A stretch of 42,643 nt of DNA from contig NZ_JAUSOE010000059.1 of the NCBI RefSeq assembly GCF_030656255.1, positions 1 to 42,643 of the forward strand, in the 5' to 3' direction. Origin of the DNA: Brevundimonas sp. Its GTDB lineage: Bacteria > Pseudomonadota > Alphaproteobacteria > Caulobacterales > Caulobacteraceae. The stretch's first letter is position 1, and each line of letters begins with the position of its first letter. The position numbers were made by a program, and so were the translations under genes. The notes under the pieces are model-generated. The model had not been told where the DNA came from. It did not search any database and was given only the letters and a program-made list of their open reading frames with translations. Positions 9,458 to 17,242 of the stretch are shown here, piece by piece.

Positions 9458-10443
9458 GCCGGACGGCGCGGCTGTGCCTGATCCTGGGGCTGGTCATCGT
9501 CGCAGCCCTGGCGGCGGCGGTGATGATCGGCGAGACGGGATTTGACGGCGCCCAGTATGCAGCGGCCTTCAGCGATCCGACGTCGGGGCCCTGGGAGGTC
9601 TTGTGGCAGGTCCGTGCGCCGCGTGCGGTCTGCGCCCTGATGGTCGGGGCCGCGCTGGGTCTGGCCGGGGCGGTGATGCAGGGCCTGCTGCGCAATCCGC
9701 TGGCGGATCCCGGCGTTCTCGGGGTGTCGGCGACGGCGGCCCTGGGGGCGGCTCTGGCCATCGTCCTGGGCGGCGCCGGGGTGACGGGCGTGGTCGAGAT
9801 GTCCGCCCTTGTCGGGGCGGCGGCGGCGGGCGGGCTGTTGATCGCGGCCTCGGGCCTGATGCGGGCGCCGGAGGCTCTGATCCTGTTCGGGGTGGCCTTG
9901 TCCAGTTTCGCCGGGGCGGTCACGGCGTTGATCTTCAATCTGTCGCCGTCGCCCATCGCCCAGGCCGAGGTGATGTCCTGGCTGCTGGGGTCGGTGCAGA
10001 ACCGCAGCTGGGTCGATGTGGCCTGGGTCACGCCGGCGGTGGTCGTCGCGGCGGTCTTCGCCGGTCTGTCGGCCGGAGGGCTGCGGATGCTGACCCTGGG
10101 CGACGAGGCGGCGGCCGCGTCGGGCCTGTCCATGGGACGGATTCGCGCCTTCGCCCTGATCGCGGCGGCGGTGGCGACGGGGGCGGCGGTGGCCGTGGCC
10201 GGCGTGATCGGCTTCGTCGGTCTGGCGGCGCCCCATCTGGTGCGGGCGGCGGTGCGCGGCGATGCAGGACGGATACTGGCGCCCTCGGCCCTGGCCGGCG
10301 GCTTGATGCTGGTGGTCGCCGACCTGCTGGCGCGGCTGACGCCGACGGATCAGGAACTGAAGCTGGGGGTGTTCACCGCCTTGATCGGCGCGCCCCTGTT
10401 CGCCTTGATCGCCTGGCGCGCGGCGCGGGAGTGGCGGCTGTGA
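9454..10443 (+). CDS. FecCD/BtuC-type ABC importer permease
   Basis: A 329-residue, strongly hydrophobic inner-membrane subunit. Marks of the FecCD family are WQVRAPRAVCALMVGAALG with GAVMQGLLRNPLADPGVLGV near the N-terminus. Towards the C-terminus come GVIGFVGLAAPHLVR, which contacts the ATPase, and the end GAPLFALIAW. It forms the translocation pore with the ATPase encoded next and receives substrate from the preceding binding protein. Both ends overlap their neighbours by four bases (ATGA and GTGA). Confidence 0.94.
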   Translation: MSRTARLCLILGLVIVAALAAAVMIGETGFDGAQYAAAFSDPTSGPWEVLWQVRAPRAVCALMVGAALGLAGAVMQGLLRNPLADPGVLGVSATAALGAALAIVLGGAGVTGVVEMSALVGAAAAGGLLIAASGLMRAPEALILFGVALSSFAGAVTALIFNLSPSPIAQAEVMSWLLGSVQNRSWVDVAWVTPAVVVAAVFAGLSAGGLRMLTLGDEAAAASGLSMGRIRAFALIAAAVATGAAVAVAGVIGFVGLAAPHLVRAAVRGDAGRILAPSALAGGLMLVVADLLARLTPTDQELKLGVFTALIGAPLFALIAWRAAREWRL

Positions 10444-11195
10444 GCCTGTTGTCGTTGAACGCCGTCGGGGCCAGGATCGGGCGCGAGCGGGTGCTGGACG
10501 GGGTCAGCCTGAACGTCTGCGCCGGCGAGGTCGTGGCCCTGTGCGGCCCGAACGGGGCGGGCAAGAGCAGCGTCATCCGAGCGGCGGCGGGCCTCTTGGC
10601 CTTGGAAAGCGGCGCGGTGCGACTAGGCGACGACGACATCGGCCGTCTATCGCCGCGCCAGAGAGCCGAACGCCTGTCCTATCTGCCGCAGGAGCGGCGG
10701 ATCGCCTGGAACCTGCCTGCGGTTGAGGTGGCCGCCCTGGGCGCGCCCTTCCTGGCGGGCGGGGCGGCTCTGGATCGGGCCAAAGAGGCGCTGCTCGCTG
10801 TTGGGGCCGGGCATCTGGCGGATCGAGGCGTGGCCGAAATGTCGGGCGGCGAGCGGGCGCGGGTTCTGCTGGCGCGGGCCCTGGTGGTCGATGCGCCGCT
10901 GTTGCTGGCGGACGAGCCGACGGCGGGTCTGGACCCGGACGCTCAGCGGCTGGTGCTGGAACAGCTGCGGGCGCGGTCTAGAGCCGCCGCCGGGGTGCTG
11001 GTCAGCCTGCATGACCTGACCCTGGCCGCGGCCTTTGCGGACCGGGTCGTCGTGCTGGACGGCGGACGCGTCGTCGCCGACGCCGCGCCGCTGGACGCCC
11101 TGGCGCAGCCGGTGCTGCGCCAGGTCTTCGGCCTGGATGGGACTTGGATCGAAGGGCCGGACGGGCCGCTGCTGGCGGCCCGCCGGGCTCAGTAG
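10440..11195 (+). CDS. BtuD/FecE-type ABC importer ATPase
   Basis: A 251-residue nucleotide-binding subunit starting at GTG 10440, overlapping the permease stop as GTGA. It carries Walker A GPNGAGKSS (about residues 36-44), a Q-loop in SYLPQERRIAWN, signature MSGGERARVLLARAL (about 134), Walker B LLLADEPTAGLD (about 154-165) and the switch histidine in SLHDLT. The same frame stays open upstream to 9603 inside the permease gene, but that part is not homologous to ABC proteins. Its end overlaps the convergent transglycosylase gene by seven bases. Confidence 0.95.
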   Translation: MSLLSLNAVGARIGRERVLDGVSLNVCAGEVVALCGPNGAGKSSVIRAAAGLLALESGAVRLGDDDIGRLSPRQRAERLSYLPQERRIAWNLPAVEVAALGAPFLAGGAALDRAKEALLAVGAGHLADRGVAEMSGGERARVLLARALVVDAPLLLADEPTAGLDPDAQRLVLEQLRARSRAAAGVLVSLHDLTLAAAFADRVVVLDGGRVVADAAPLDALAQPVLRQVFGLDGTWIEGPDGPLLAARRAQ

Positions 11196-13249
11196 GCGGC
11201 GTAGGGGCGGGGACCGGCGGCCGCGCCGCGTGCGATGTCGGACGAGGTCGTGAGAGGGGCCGAACCGCCGTTCAGCCGGGCCTTATAGACCGCCATATTC
11301 TCCATCACCCGCATCATATAGTTGCGCGTTTCTGTGAAGGGCGCGCATTCGATGAAGTCGATAGCCGCATTGGAATCGCCGCGCGGGTCGCCGCAGCGGG
11401 CGATCCACTGGTTCGGACGCGCCGGGCCGGCGTTGTAGCCCACGGTCGCCAGCAGCATGGAGCCGTTGTTGGCCGTCATCAGCTCGCCCAGGTGATAGCT
11501 GCCCAGGGTCATGTTGTAGTCCGGGTCCCACAGCTGTTCGGCCGAGAAGCTCATGCCCAGTCGACGGGCGACGCCCGAGCCGGTGGCGGGCAGGAACTGC
11601 ATCATGCCGCGCGCGTCGGCGCCCGAGCGGGCGCGGGGATCGAAGCTGGATTCCTGGCGGGTGATGGCCTGGGTGAACTCCAGCGGCGCGGCGCCTGCGA
11701 CCTGGGGCGGGATGCGGATCGGATACATGCGTTCGGGCAGGACGAAGCCGCGCTGGCTGGCGGCGCGACCGACCATCATGGCGGTGAAGCCTTCGCCATA
11801 GCCCCGCGACAGGTCCATCAGCAGGGCCAGGTCCTCGATGGTCGGCAGGTCATTGTCGAGTTGATAAGCGAAGACGCGCAACAGGCTGGTCTCGCCGGTT
11901 TCGCCCAAGATGCGGGTGGCGCGGACAATCTCGTTGGACTCGAACCGGGCGATGTCGGCCTGGGTCGGGGCGGGTTCTCCGGGCAGCTGCAGGCTGGTCA
12001 TGCCCGCCTTCTCGGCGGAGAGCTGGCCGTAGAAGGTCTGCCAATGCTGGGCGCCGTTGCGATAATAGGTCTGGGCGGCCTCGCGCTCGCCCCGGGCCTC
12101 GGCGGCCCGGCCCAGCCAGTAATAGGCCCGGCCCTGGGTGATCGGGGTCGAGGAGGCGGTGCGCAGGGCCTCGAAATGCCGCGCGGCGACCTCGGGCTGG
12201 TTCAGCTTGGTCAGGGCGACCCAGCCGGCGAAGAACTCGGCATCCACCATCCGGTCGCCGGCGGTGAAGCCGTGGCCGTTCATGGCGTCATAGGCGGCGC
12301 GCCAGTTTCCCTGCTGCAGAGCATCGAGATAATAGTTGCGGCGCTCGGTCCACAGGGTGTTTTCACCAGCCGAATGGTCCGGGGCGGGCGGCAGGTTCGC
12401 CAGCAGGGGGAAGGCTTCCGATTGGCGATTCTGCGAGCGCAGGATGCGGACCCGTTCCAGCGTCACCGCCGGATCAGCCGCCTGGGCCGGGCTCAGGCCG
12501 GCGACGACGGCGTCGGGGCTATAGGCCGTGCGCAGGGTCATGACCGTATTGGCGATGCTGGCGCGCTCCGGCGAGACCAGGCTCAGCATGGCGCGCGTCG
12601 CCGGGCCATGGGGGCCGAGCAGCAGCATGTTCAGCCGCGCCTCATGATCGTCAGGGGTCAGCCAACCGCCCCAGCGCGCCAGGATGCGCGATTGCGGCGC
12701 CTCGTCGAAGGATCGGGTCCGCCACCAGTCGCGGATCAGGGCGCGGGCCTCGTCGCGACGTCCACGCTGCTCCAGAGCCGCCGCATTGGCGATGGCGCCT
12801 TGCACGGTCTCGGGCGCGTGGTCGGAGAACAGGGCCATGACGGCGTTCGGCGCGGCGCCTGTGCGGTCCAGCACCACCTCGGCGGCGGCGCGACGTGATT
12901 CGGCGCGAGGCCAGCCGGCGAGATCGGTCTGGGCCTGGGCCAGTTCGGCGTAGGACAGTTGTTCGCCGGATGTATCGATCAGCGCCCATTCCACCAGTTT
13001 GCGGGCGGTCGAGTCGCGTAGCTGCGACATCGCCGACTGGGCGCCGGGGACGTCGCGCGCCCGGGCGGCCGCCAGGCCCTGACGGAACAGCGCCGTATCC
13101 TGATCATTGAGCACCCGGCCCTGATAGGTGGGGCTGTATCCGGGAACAGTTTGTGAGACGGCGGAATAGGGAACAGGTTGACCGGGCAGGGCGTCCTGCG
13201 GGGTCGGGGCGAGGACGGCGAGGGCCGCCGCCAGGCTGGTCGCGATCAT
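11189..13249 (-). CDS. slt: Soluble lytic murein transglycosylase (Slt70-like)
   Basis: About 686 residues. I choose the ATG at 13249 because AGGA lies seven bases before it and it gives a clean signal peptide (MIATSLAAALAVLAP). An ATG six codons earlier (13267) is possible. A long helical superhelical region (tetratricopeptide-like, to about residue 500) precedes the C-terminal SLT domain. The catalytic glutamate is E533 in AITRQESSFDPRARSGAD, followed by GMMQFLPATG and TVGYNAGP. It cleaves peptidoglycan to 1,6-anhydro-muropeptides in the periplasm, during growth or wall insertion of complexes. Confidence 0.94.
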   Translation of the reverse strand: MIATSLAAALAVLAPTPQDALPGQPVPYSAVSQTVPGYSPTYQGRVLNDQDTALFRQGLAAARARDVPGAQSAMSQLRDSTARKLVEWALIDTSGEQLSYAELAQAQTDLAGWPRAESRRAAAEVVLDRTGAAPNAVMALFSDHAPETVQGAIANAAALEQRGRRDEARALIRDWWRTRSFDEAPQSRILARWGGWLTPDDHEARLNMLLLGPHGPATRAMLSLVSPERASIANTVMTLRTAYSPDAVVAGLSPAQAADPAVTLERVRILRSQNRQSEAFPLLANLPPAPDHSAGENTLWTERRNYYLDALQQGNWRAAYDAMNGHGFTAGDRMVDAEFFAGWVALTKLNQPEVAARHFEALRTASSTPITQGRAYYWLGRAAEARGEREAAQTYYRNGAQHWQTFYGQLSAEKAGMTSLQLPGEPAPTQADIARFESNEIVRATRILGETGETSLLRVFAYQLDNDLPTIEDLALLMDLSRGYGEGFTAMMVGRAASQRGFVLPERMYPIRIPPQVAGAAPLEFTQAITRQESSFDPRARSGADARGMMQFLPATGSGVARRLGMSFSAEQLWDPDYNMTLGSYHLGELMTANNGSMLLATVGYNAGPARPNQWIARCGDPRGDSNAAIDFIECAPFTETRNYMMRVMENMAVYKARLNGGSAPLTTSSDIARGAAAGPRPYAAY

Positions 13250-13374
13250 GATATTTCCTGTTCTCATTCATCCCGGTTGCGGCGAAGCCGCTGGCGACCT
13301 AACGTCCCGCGCTCTCAAGACAGAGGTTCTGGACATTCGTCCATCGCCCCTCCCCACGCAGGCTAGCTAGTCCC

Positions 13375-14259
13375 ATGACCGCCCCCTTGTTCAAGGGCGT
13401 GATCACCGCCCTGATCACACCACTTCATGACGGAAACGTGGACGAAGCCGCATTCGCCACGCTCATCGAAAGACAGATCGCCGCAGGCGTCAGCGGGCTC
13501 GTGCCTGTCGGGACGACAGGCGAGGGCGCCAGTATGGATCTGGACGAACACAAGCATGTGATCGACCTGTGCGTACGCCTGGTGGCGGGGCGCGTCAGCG
13601 TCATCGCCGGCACAGGCTCGCCCTACACCAAGGAAGCCATCGACCTGACCCGCCACGCCAAGACGGTGGGAGCGGACGGGGCGTTGATCGTCACCCCCTA
13701 CTATATCCGCCCTTCTCAGGCGGGCATGGCGGCGCATTTCGAGGCCATCGCCGACGCCGTCCAGCTGCCGATTCTGCTGTACAACGTGCCGCCGCGGACA
13801 GGGGCCGATCTGGCCAATGAGACGGTGGCGCGACTGGCCGCGCATCCGAACATCGTCGGCATCAAGGACGCCACCGGAGACATGGGCCGCGTCAGCTGGA
13901 TGCGCGCCAACATCGGCGGACAGTTCGACCTGATCTCGGGCGATGATTCGAGCTATCTGGGTTATCACGCCCATGGCGGGGTCGGATTGATCTCGGTGGC
14001 TTCCAATGTCGCGCCCGAGGCCATGGTCGCCCTGCACAATGCGCTGGCGGCCGGCGATTACGCCACCGCCCGCGATTGGCAGAATCGGCTGATCGGCTTG
14101 TGCAAGGCGCTGTTCCTCGACAATTCGCCGGCGCCGACCAAATACGCCCTGGCCCGGTTGGGCCTGTGCAGCGAGGAGGCGCGCCTGCCGCTGTCGCCGA
14201 CCGCTGACGCAGTCAAGCCGTTGATCGACCGCGCCATGGCGGATGCGGGCGTCGTCTGA
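13375..14259 (+). CDS. dapA: 4-hydroxy-tetrahydrodipicolinate synthase
   Basis: A 294-residue TIM-barrel aldolase condensing pyruvate with aspartate semialdehyde, the first committed step to lysine and meso-diaminopimelate for the cell wall. Visible residues: GTTGEGASM (pyruvate site), the tyrosine of LYNVPPRTG (Y136) and the Schiff-base lysine in GIKDATGDM (K164), close to K161 and Y133 of E. coli DapA. The length is typical. No strong Shine-Dalgarno sequence is visible before the ATG, so it may be leaderless or weakly initiated. Its TGA overlaps the smpB start (TGATG). Confidence 0.97.
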   Translation: MTAPLFKGVITALITPLHDGNVDEAAFATLIERQIAAGVSGLVPVGTTGEGASMDLDEHKHVIDLCVRLVAGRVSVIAGTGSPYTKEAIDLTRHAKTVGADGALIVTPYYIRPSQAGMAAHFEAIADAVQLPILLYNVPPRTGADLANETVARLAAHPNIVGIKDATGDMGRVSWMRANIGGQFDLISGDDSSYLGYHAHGGVGLISVASNVAPEAMVALHNALAAGDYATARDWQNRLIGLCKALFLDNSPAPTKYALARLGLCSEEARLPLSPTADAVKPLIDRAMADAGVV

Positions 14260-14732
14260 TGGCGCCGCAGCCGCAGTCCAAATCGAAACTCATCGCTGAA
14301 AATCGCCGCGCACGGTTCGACTATTTCCTTGAGGACAATATCGAGGCGGGCATTCAGCTGCTCGGCACCGAGATCAAGGCGTTGCGCGACGGCCGGGCCA
14401 ATATCGCCGAAAGCTATGCGGCGGTGGAGGGGCGCGAGATCGTCCTGATCAACGCCGACATCCCGCCGTACAAACAGGCCAACCGCTTCAATCACGAGCC
14501 GCGCCGGCCGCGCAAACTGCTGTTGCACAGGAAGCAGATCGACCGGTTGATCGGGGCGGTGCAGCGCGACGGTCAGACGATCATTCCGCTGAAGCTGTAT
14601 CTGAACGATGCGGGCAAGGCGAAGCTGGAGATCGCCCTGGCCAAGGGCAAGAAGCTGCACGACAAGCGCGAGGCCTCGGCTGAGCGCGACTGGCAGCGCG
14701 ACAAGGCCCGACTGATGCGCGACAAGGGCTGA
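14259..14732 (+). CDS. smpB: SsrA-binding protein SmpB
   Basis: A 157-residue tmRNA partner that brings SsrA RNA to stalled ribosomes for trans-translation. The OB-fold core shows [34 protein letters not shown] and the conserved loop [13 protein letters not shown]. It has the basic C-terminal tail [17 protein letters not shown] needed on the ribosome. It starts inside the dapA stop (TGATG), so it is translationally coupled to it. tmRNA itself is not in the window. Confidence 0.98.
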   Translation: MAPQPQSKSKLIAENRRARFDYFLEDNIEAGIQLLGTEIKALRDGRANIAESYAAVEGREIVLINADIPPYKQANRFNHEPRRPRKLLLHRKQIDRLIGAVQRDGQTIIPLKLYLNDAGKAKLEIALAKGKKLHDKREASAERDWQRDKARLMRDKG

Positions 14733-14751
14733 AGCCGGACGCTGTTCGCTC

Positions 14752-14946
14752 TCAGCCCAGCGGCCTGGCGTCGGTGACGCCCGGCAGATCGGCGAACCCA
14801 TAGCCGCCCGCGCCGCCGGTTCCTGTGGACGGGTGGAACAGACCGCCCGTAATCAGGGCGAGAGCCGTGACCACGACCACGAGGATCGCGGCCAGGATTC
14901 CGATCCTGCGTTCGCGTCGTGTGAATAGTCCGTCAGTGCGTCGCAT
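14752..14946 (-). CDS. Small single-pass membrane protein of unknown function
   Basis: Sixty-four residues: a basic N-terminus (MRRTDGLFTRRERR), one strong transmembrane helix (IGILAAILVVVVTALALITG) and a glycine-rich tail (STGTGGAGGYGF). The positive-inside rule predicts a cytoplasmic N-terminus and periplasmic tail. It is probably real because a perfect AGGAGG lies seven bases before the ATG and the frame is clean. I know no family. It is convergent with smpB, about 20 bp away. Confidence 0.7.
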   Translation of the reverse strand: MRRTDGLFTRRERRIGILAAILVVVVTALALITGGLFHPSTGTGGAGGYGFADLPGVTDARPLG

Positions 14947-15046
14947 GGTCCAGCCTCCTGCTGGTAGACGAACGCCAAATGTTCGCCTCTGTTCCGCCTC
15001 ATTTCAACATGGCAGAGTCGTGCGACACGCGAGCAACAGTTGATGG

Positions 15047-15685
15047 TTAGCGGGCCATGATCTCGCGCGCCCGGTCAAACACCGCCTCGAACATGGCGGG
15101 GGTCAGCCGGCCCGTGTTCGTGTTCAATCGGGAGCAGTGATACGAGTTCAGGATGACGTATCCGCCGGCCTCGCCCTCGGCGCCGTGGCCGGCCGGCATA
15201 GCCGAGGCGGGACGGCCGAACGCCTTCAGGATGTTGCGGCGCGACACATCGCCCAGGGTCACGATGACCTTCAGGTTCGGCAGCAAGGCCAGGCGGTCGA
15301 TCAGGAAAGGGCGGCAGGTGGTCTCTTCGATCGGCAGCGGCTTGTTGCCGGGCGGGGCGCAGCGGACGGCGTTGGTGATCATGCAGTCGACCAGGGTGAG
15401 GTCGTCGTCGCCGTTCGGGTCATATTGGCCCTTGGCGAAGCCGGCCTTTTTCAGGGTGTCGTACAACAGCCAGCCGGCGTGATCGCCGGTGAAGGGCCGC
15501 CCCGTGCGATTGGCGCCGGTGCGGCCGGGCGCGAGGCCTGCGACCAGCAGCCGGGCGTTCGGATCACCGAAAGAGGGGGCGGGGCCGTTCCACCAGTCGG
15601 GGTTCTGGCGCGCGTTCTCCTGGCGATACTCGACCAGACGCGGGCAAAGGGGACAGTCGCGGGGGGGCTCGGGCGTCAGGCTCAT
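15047..15685 (-). CDS. Uracil-DNA glycosylase, family 5 (UdgB) type
   Basis: A 212-residue iron-sulfur uracil-DNA glycosylase that removes uracil and some other deaminated bases from DNA. The N-terminal CPLCPRLVEYR and later cysteines (AVRCAPPGNKP, TTCRPFL) fit the 4Fe-4S ligands. Motif A is GLAPGRTGANRTGRPFTGD, which lacks the usual catalytic acid as in family 5, and motif B is NSYHCSRLNTNTG. The ATG at 15685 overlaps the stop of the upstream NYN gene as ATGA. The open frame extends far upstream to 16522, but that part is only a shadow of the NYN gene. Confidence 0.93.
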   Translation of the reverse strand: MSLTPEPPRDCPLCPRLVEYRQENARQNPDWWNGPAPSFGDPNARLLVAGLAPGRTGANRTGRPFTGDHAGWLLYDTLKKAGFAKGQYDPNGDDDLTLVDCMITNAVRCAPPGNKPLPIEETTCRPFLIDRLALLPNLKVIVTLGDVSRRNILKAFGRPASAMPAGHGAEGEAGGYVILNSYHCSRLNTNTGRLTPAMFEAVFDRAREIMAR

Positions 15686-16224
15686 TGACCGGCGCCCGTC
15701 TTGGGACGGCCGAACTCGGCCGCCAGGTCGTTCAGATCCAGGAAGGCGTCGGCCTGGCGGCGCAGCTCGTCGGCGATATGCGGCGGTTGGGTCTTCTGGG
15801 TCGAGACCACGGTGACGCGTACGCCCCGGGCCTGGACCGCCTGGACCAGCCGGCGGAAGTCGCCGTCGCCCGAGAACAGCACGACATGATCGAGGTGCGG
15901 GGCCAGCTCCAGCATGTCCACCGCGATCTCGATATCCATATTCCCCTTGATGCGGCTGTGGCCTTGGCCGTCCGTGAACCGCTTCACCGGCTTGGTCACG
16001 ACCGAAAAACCGTTGTAGTCCAGCCAGTCGACCAGGGGCTTTACCGGCGAGAACTCTTCGCCCTCGACCACCGCCGTGTAATAATAGGCGCGTGTCAGGA
16101 CGGATTTCTCGCGGAACCAGTCCAGCATCCGCTTGAAGTCCATATCGTGCTGCAAGGCGCGGGCGGCGGAATACAGGTTCGAGCCGTCGATGAAGATCGC
16201 CAAGCGGTCGGTGGAATGAAACAT
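15682..16224 (-). CDS. NYN-domain (LabA/DUF88-like) putative RNase
   Basis: A 180-residue PIN-like protein. The start at 16224 puts the conserved first strand DRLAIFIDGSNLY near the N-terminus. Other acidic active-site candidates are in NMDIEIAVDML and LFSGDGDFRRLVQ. NYN proteins are predicted metal-dependent ribonucleases. The ATG interlocks with the ATG of divergent folK in CATG (16222-16225), so any promoter must lie inside folK. It is coupled to the downstream uracil glycosylase by ATGA. The frame continues upstream to 16506 without family resemblance, so I exclude that part. Confidence 0.9.
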   Translation of the reverse strand: MFHSTDRLAIFIDGSNLYSAARALQHDMDFKRMLDWFREKSVLTRAYYYTAVVEGEEFSPVKPLVDWLDYNGFSVVTKPVKRFTDGQGHSRIKGNMDIEIAVDMLELAPHLDHVVLFSGDGDFRRLVQAVQARGVRVTVVSTQKTQPPHIADELRRQADAFLDLNDLAAEFGRPKTGAGQ

Positions 16225-16798
16225 GGTCGAGGCCGTCAAAAGGAATGAAGAAAATGGCACCCGGCCGGACGCTGCGGTCGATGTGGGAATCGACGGCGCC
16301 CCCGATCTGGACGCCGCAGTCATCGTGGCGCTGGGCTGTAATGACAAGGGGGTCTGGGCCTCCTGCCACGAGGCGCTGGAAGCCGCCCTGGCGCGTTTTC
16401 GCAGCGAGGGCATCGATGTGGTGGCGCGGTCGTCCTGGTGGTCGTCCATGGCCTGGCCCGATCCGCAGGACCCGCCGTTCCTGAACGGGGTGGTCATCGT
16501 CGCCACGCGCCATGACCCCCACGACCTGATGGCGGCCCTGGGGCGGATCGAGGATGTCTTCGGCCGTCAGCGGTCGGTCCGCAACGCCCCGCGCACGCTG
16601 GATCTGGACCTGATCGCCTATGGGCGGCTAAGCGGCGATCTGGACGGACTGATCCTGCCGCACCCCCGCGCGGCCGAGCGCCGCTTCGTTATGGGGCCGA
16701 TTGCGGAGATCGCGCCGGACTGGGTCCATCCCCACAGCGGGCTGGCCCAGGCCCTGGCGGCTTCGGCGACGGTGGGGCGTGACGCCCATCCGGTCTGA
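16223..16798 (+). CDS. folK: 2-amino-4-hydroxy-6-hydroxymethyldihydropteridine pyrophosphokinase
   Basis: A 191-residue folate-pathway kinase that transfers pyrophosphate from ATP to hydroxymethyl-dihydropterin. Diagnostic parts are AVIVALGCNDKG (first strand, usually GLGSN), FLNGVV, RNAPRTLDLDLIAYG and LPHPRAAERRFVMGPIAEI. The ATG at 16223 follows GGTGGA, but it gives about 30 residues before the first strand, longer than usual. A GTG at 16283 would give a normal length without a good ribosome site. At the ATG, two divergent genes share a CATG. Confidence 0.92.
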   Translation: MVEAVKRNEENGTRPDAAVDVGIDGAPDLDAAVIVALGCNDKGVWASCHEALEAALARFRSEGIDVVARSSWWSSMAWPDPQDPPFLNGVVIVATRHDPHDLMAALGRIEDVFGRQRSVRNAPRTLDLDLIAYGRLSGDLDGLILPHPRAAERRFVMGPIAEIAPDWVHPHSGLAQALAASATVGRDAHPV

Positions 16799-16882
16799 GG
16801 CCGCACTTTCGCCGCTCTGGCGTTGCAAAAGTCAGTCCCTATCTGTATTTCACGCGGTTCTCCCCCGCGTTCGAGGAATTTC

Positions 16883-17242
16883 ATGGCCCGCGTCACCGTC
16901 GAAGACTGCATCGAAAAGGTACCGAACCGCTTTGGTCTGGTGCTGATGGCCGGCCACCGCGCCCGCAGCATCGCCAATGGCGCCGCCCTGACGATCGACC
17001 GCGACAACGACAAGAACCCGGTCGTGGCCCTGCGCGAAATCGCCGACGACACCGTCGTGCCGGACGAACTGCGCGAGACCATCATCACCACGCTGCAACG
17101 CGTCGATGAGCGCACCGAAGCCGAGGACGAAGCCGAAACGGTCGCCCTGCTGGCCGAACCGCAACACATGAACATGGCCGAGGCCGAGCTGATCCGCGCG
17201 CTGCAAAGCGACCGCGACGGCGGTCAGGAGGAGCGGTACTGA
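16883..17242 (+). CDS. rpoZ: RNA polymerase omega subunit
   Basis: A 119-residue subunit that helps assemble RNA polymerase and, in many bacteria, takes part in ppGpp binding. The N-terminal [16 protein letters not shown] and [12 protein letters not shown] are diagnostic. GAGGAA precedes the ATG at 16883; in-frame codons back to 16823 are not part of the family. The order rpoZ followed by the ppGpp synthetase/hydrolase is widely conserved. Here the stop codon overlaps the next gene as CTGA. Confidence 0.97.
   Translation: MARVTVEDCIEKVPNRFGLVLMAGHRARSIANGAALTIDRDNDKNPVVALREIADDTVVPDELRETIITTLQRVDERTEAEDEAETVALLAEPQHMNMAEAELIRALQSDRDGGQEERY
17226..17241 (+). promoter_or_regulatory. Ribosome binding site deciding a CTG start for rsh
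   Basis: AGGAGG (17226-17231) sits seven bases before CTG (17239-17241). The rsh frame has no ATG, GTG or TTG between an in-frame TGA at 17107-17109 and the internal ATG at 17464. The intervening codons include conserved Rsh sequence. This makes CTG the best start candidate. Confidence 0.65.

Noticed and set aside
9603-10439. N-terminal extension of the ABC ATPase frame
   Set aside because: The stretch is glycine/arginine-rich shadow of the permease gene. ABC homology begins at the GTG at 10440.
11144-12898. 584-codon open frame antisense to the lytic transglycosylase
   Set aside because: Shadow of the slt gene; glycine/histidine/alanine-rich and without a recognisable domain.
15686-16522. 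N-terminal extension of the uracil glycosylase frame
   Set aside because: It reads through the NYN gene in another frame; the family's CPLCPRL start fits the ATG at 15685.
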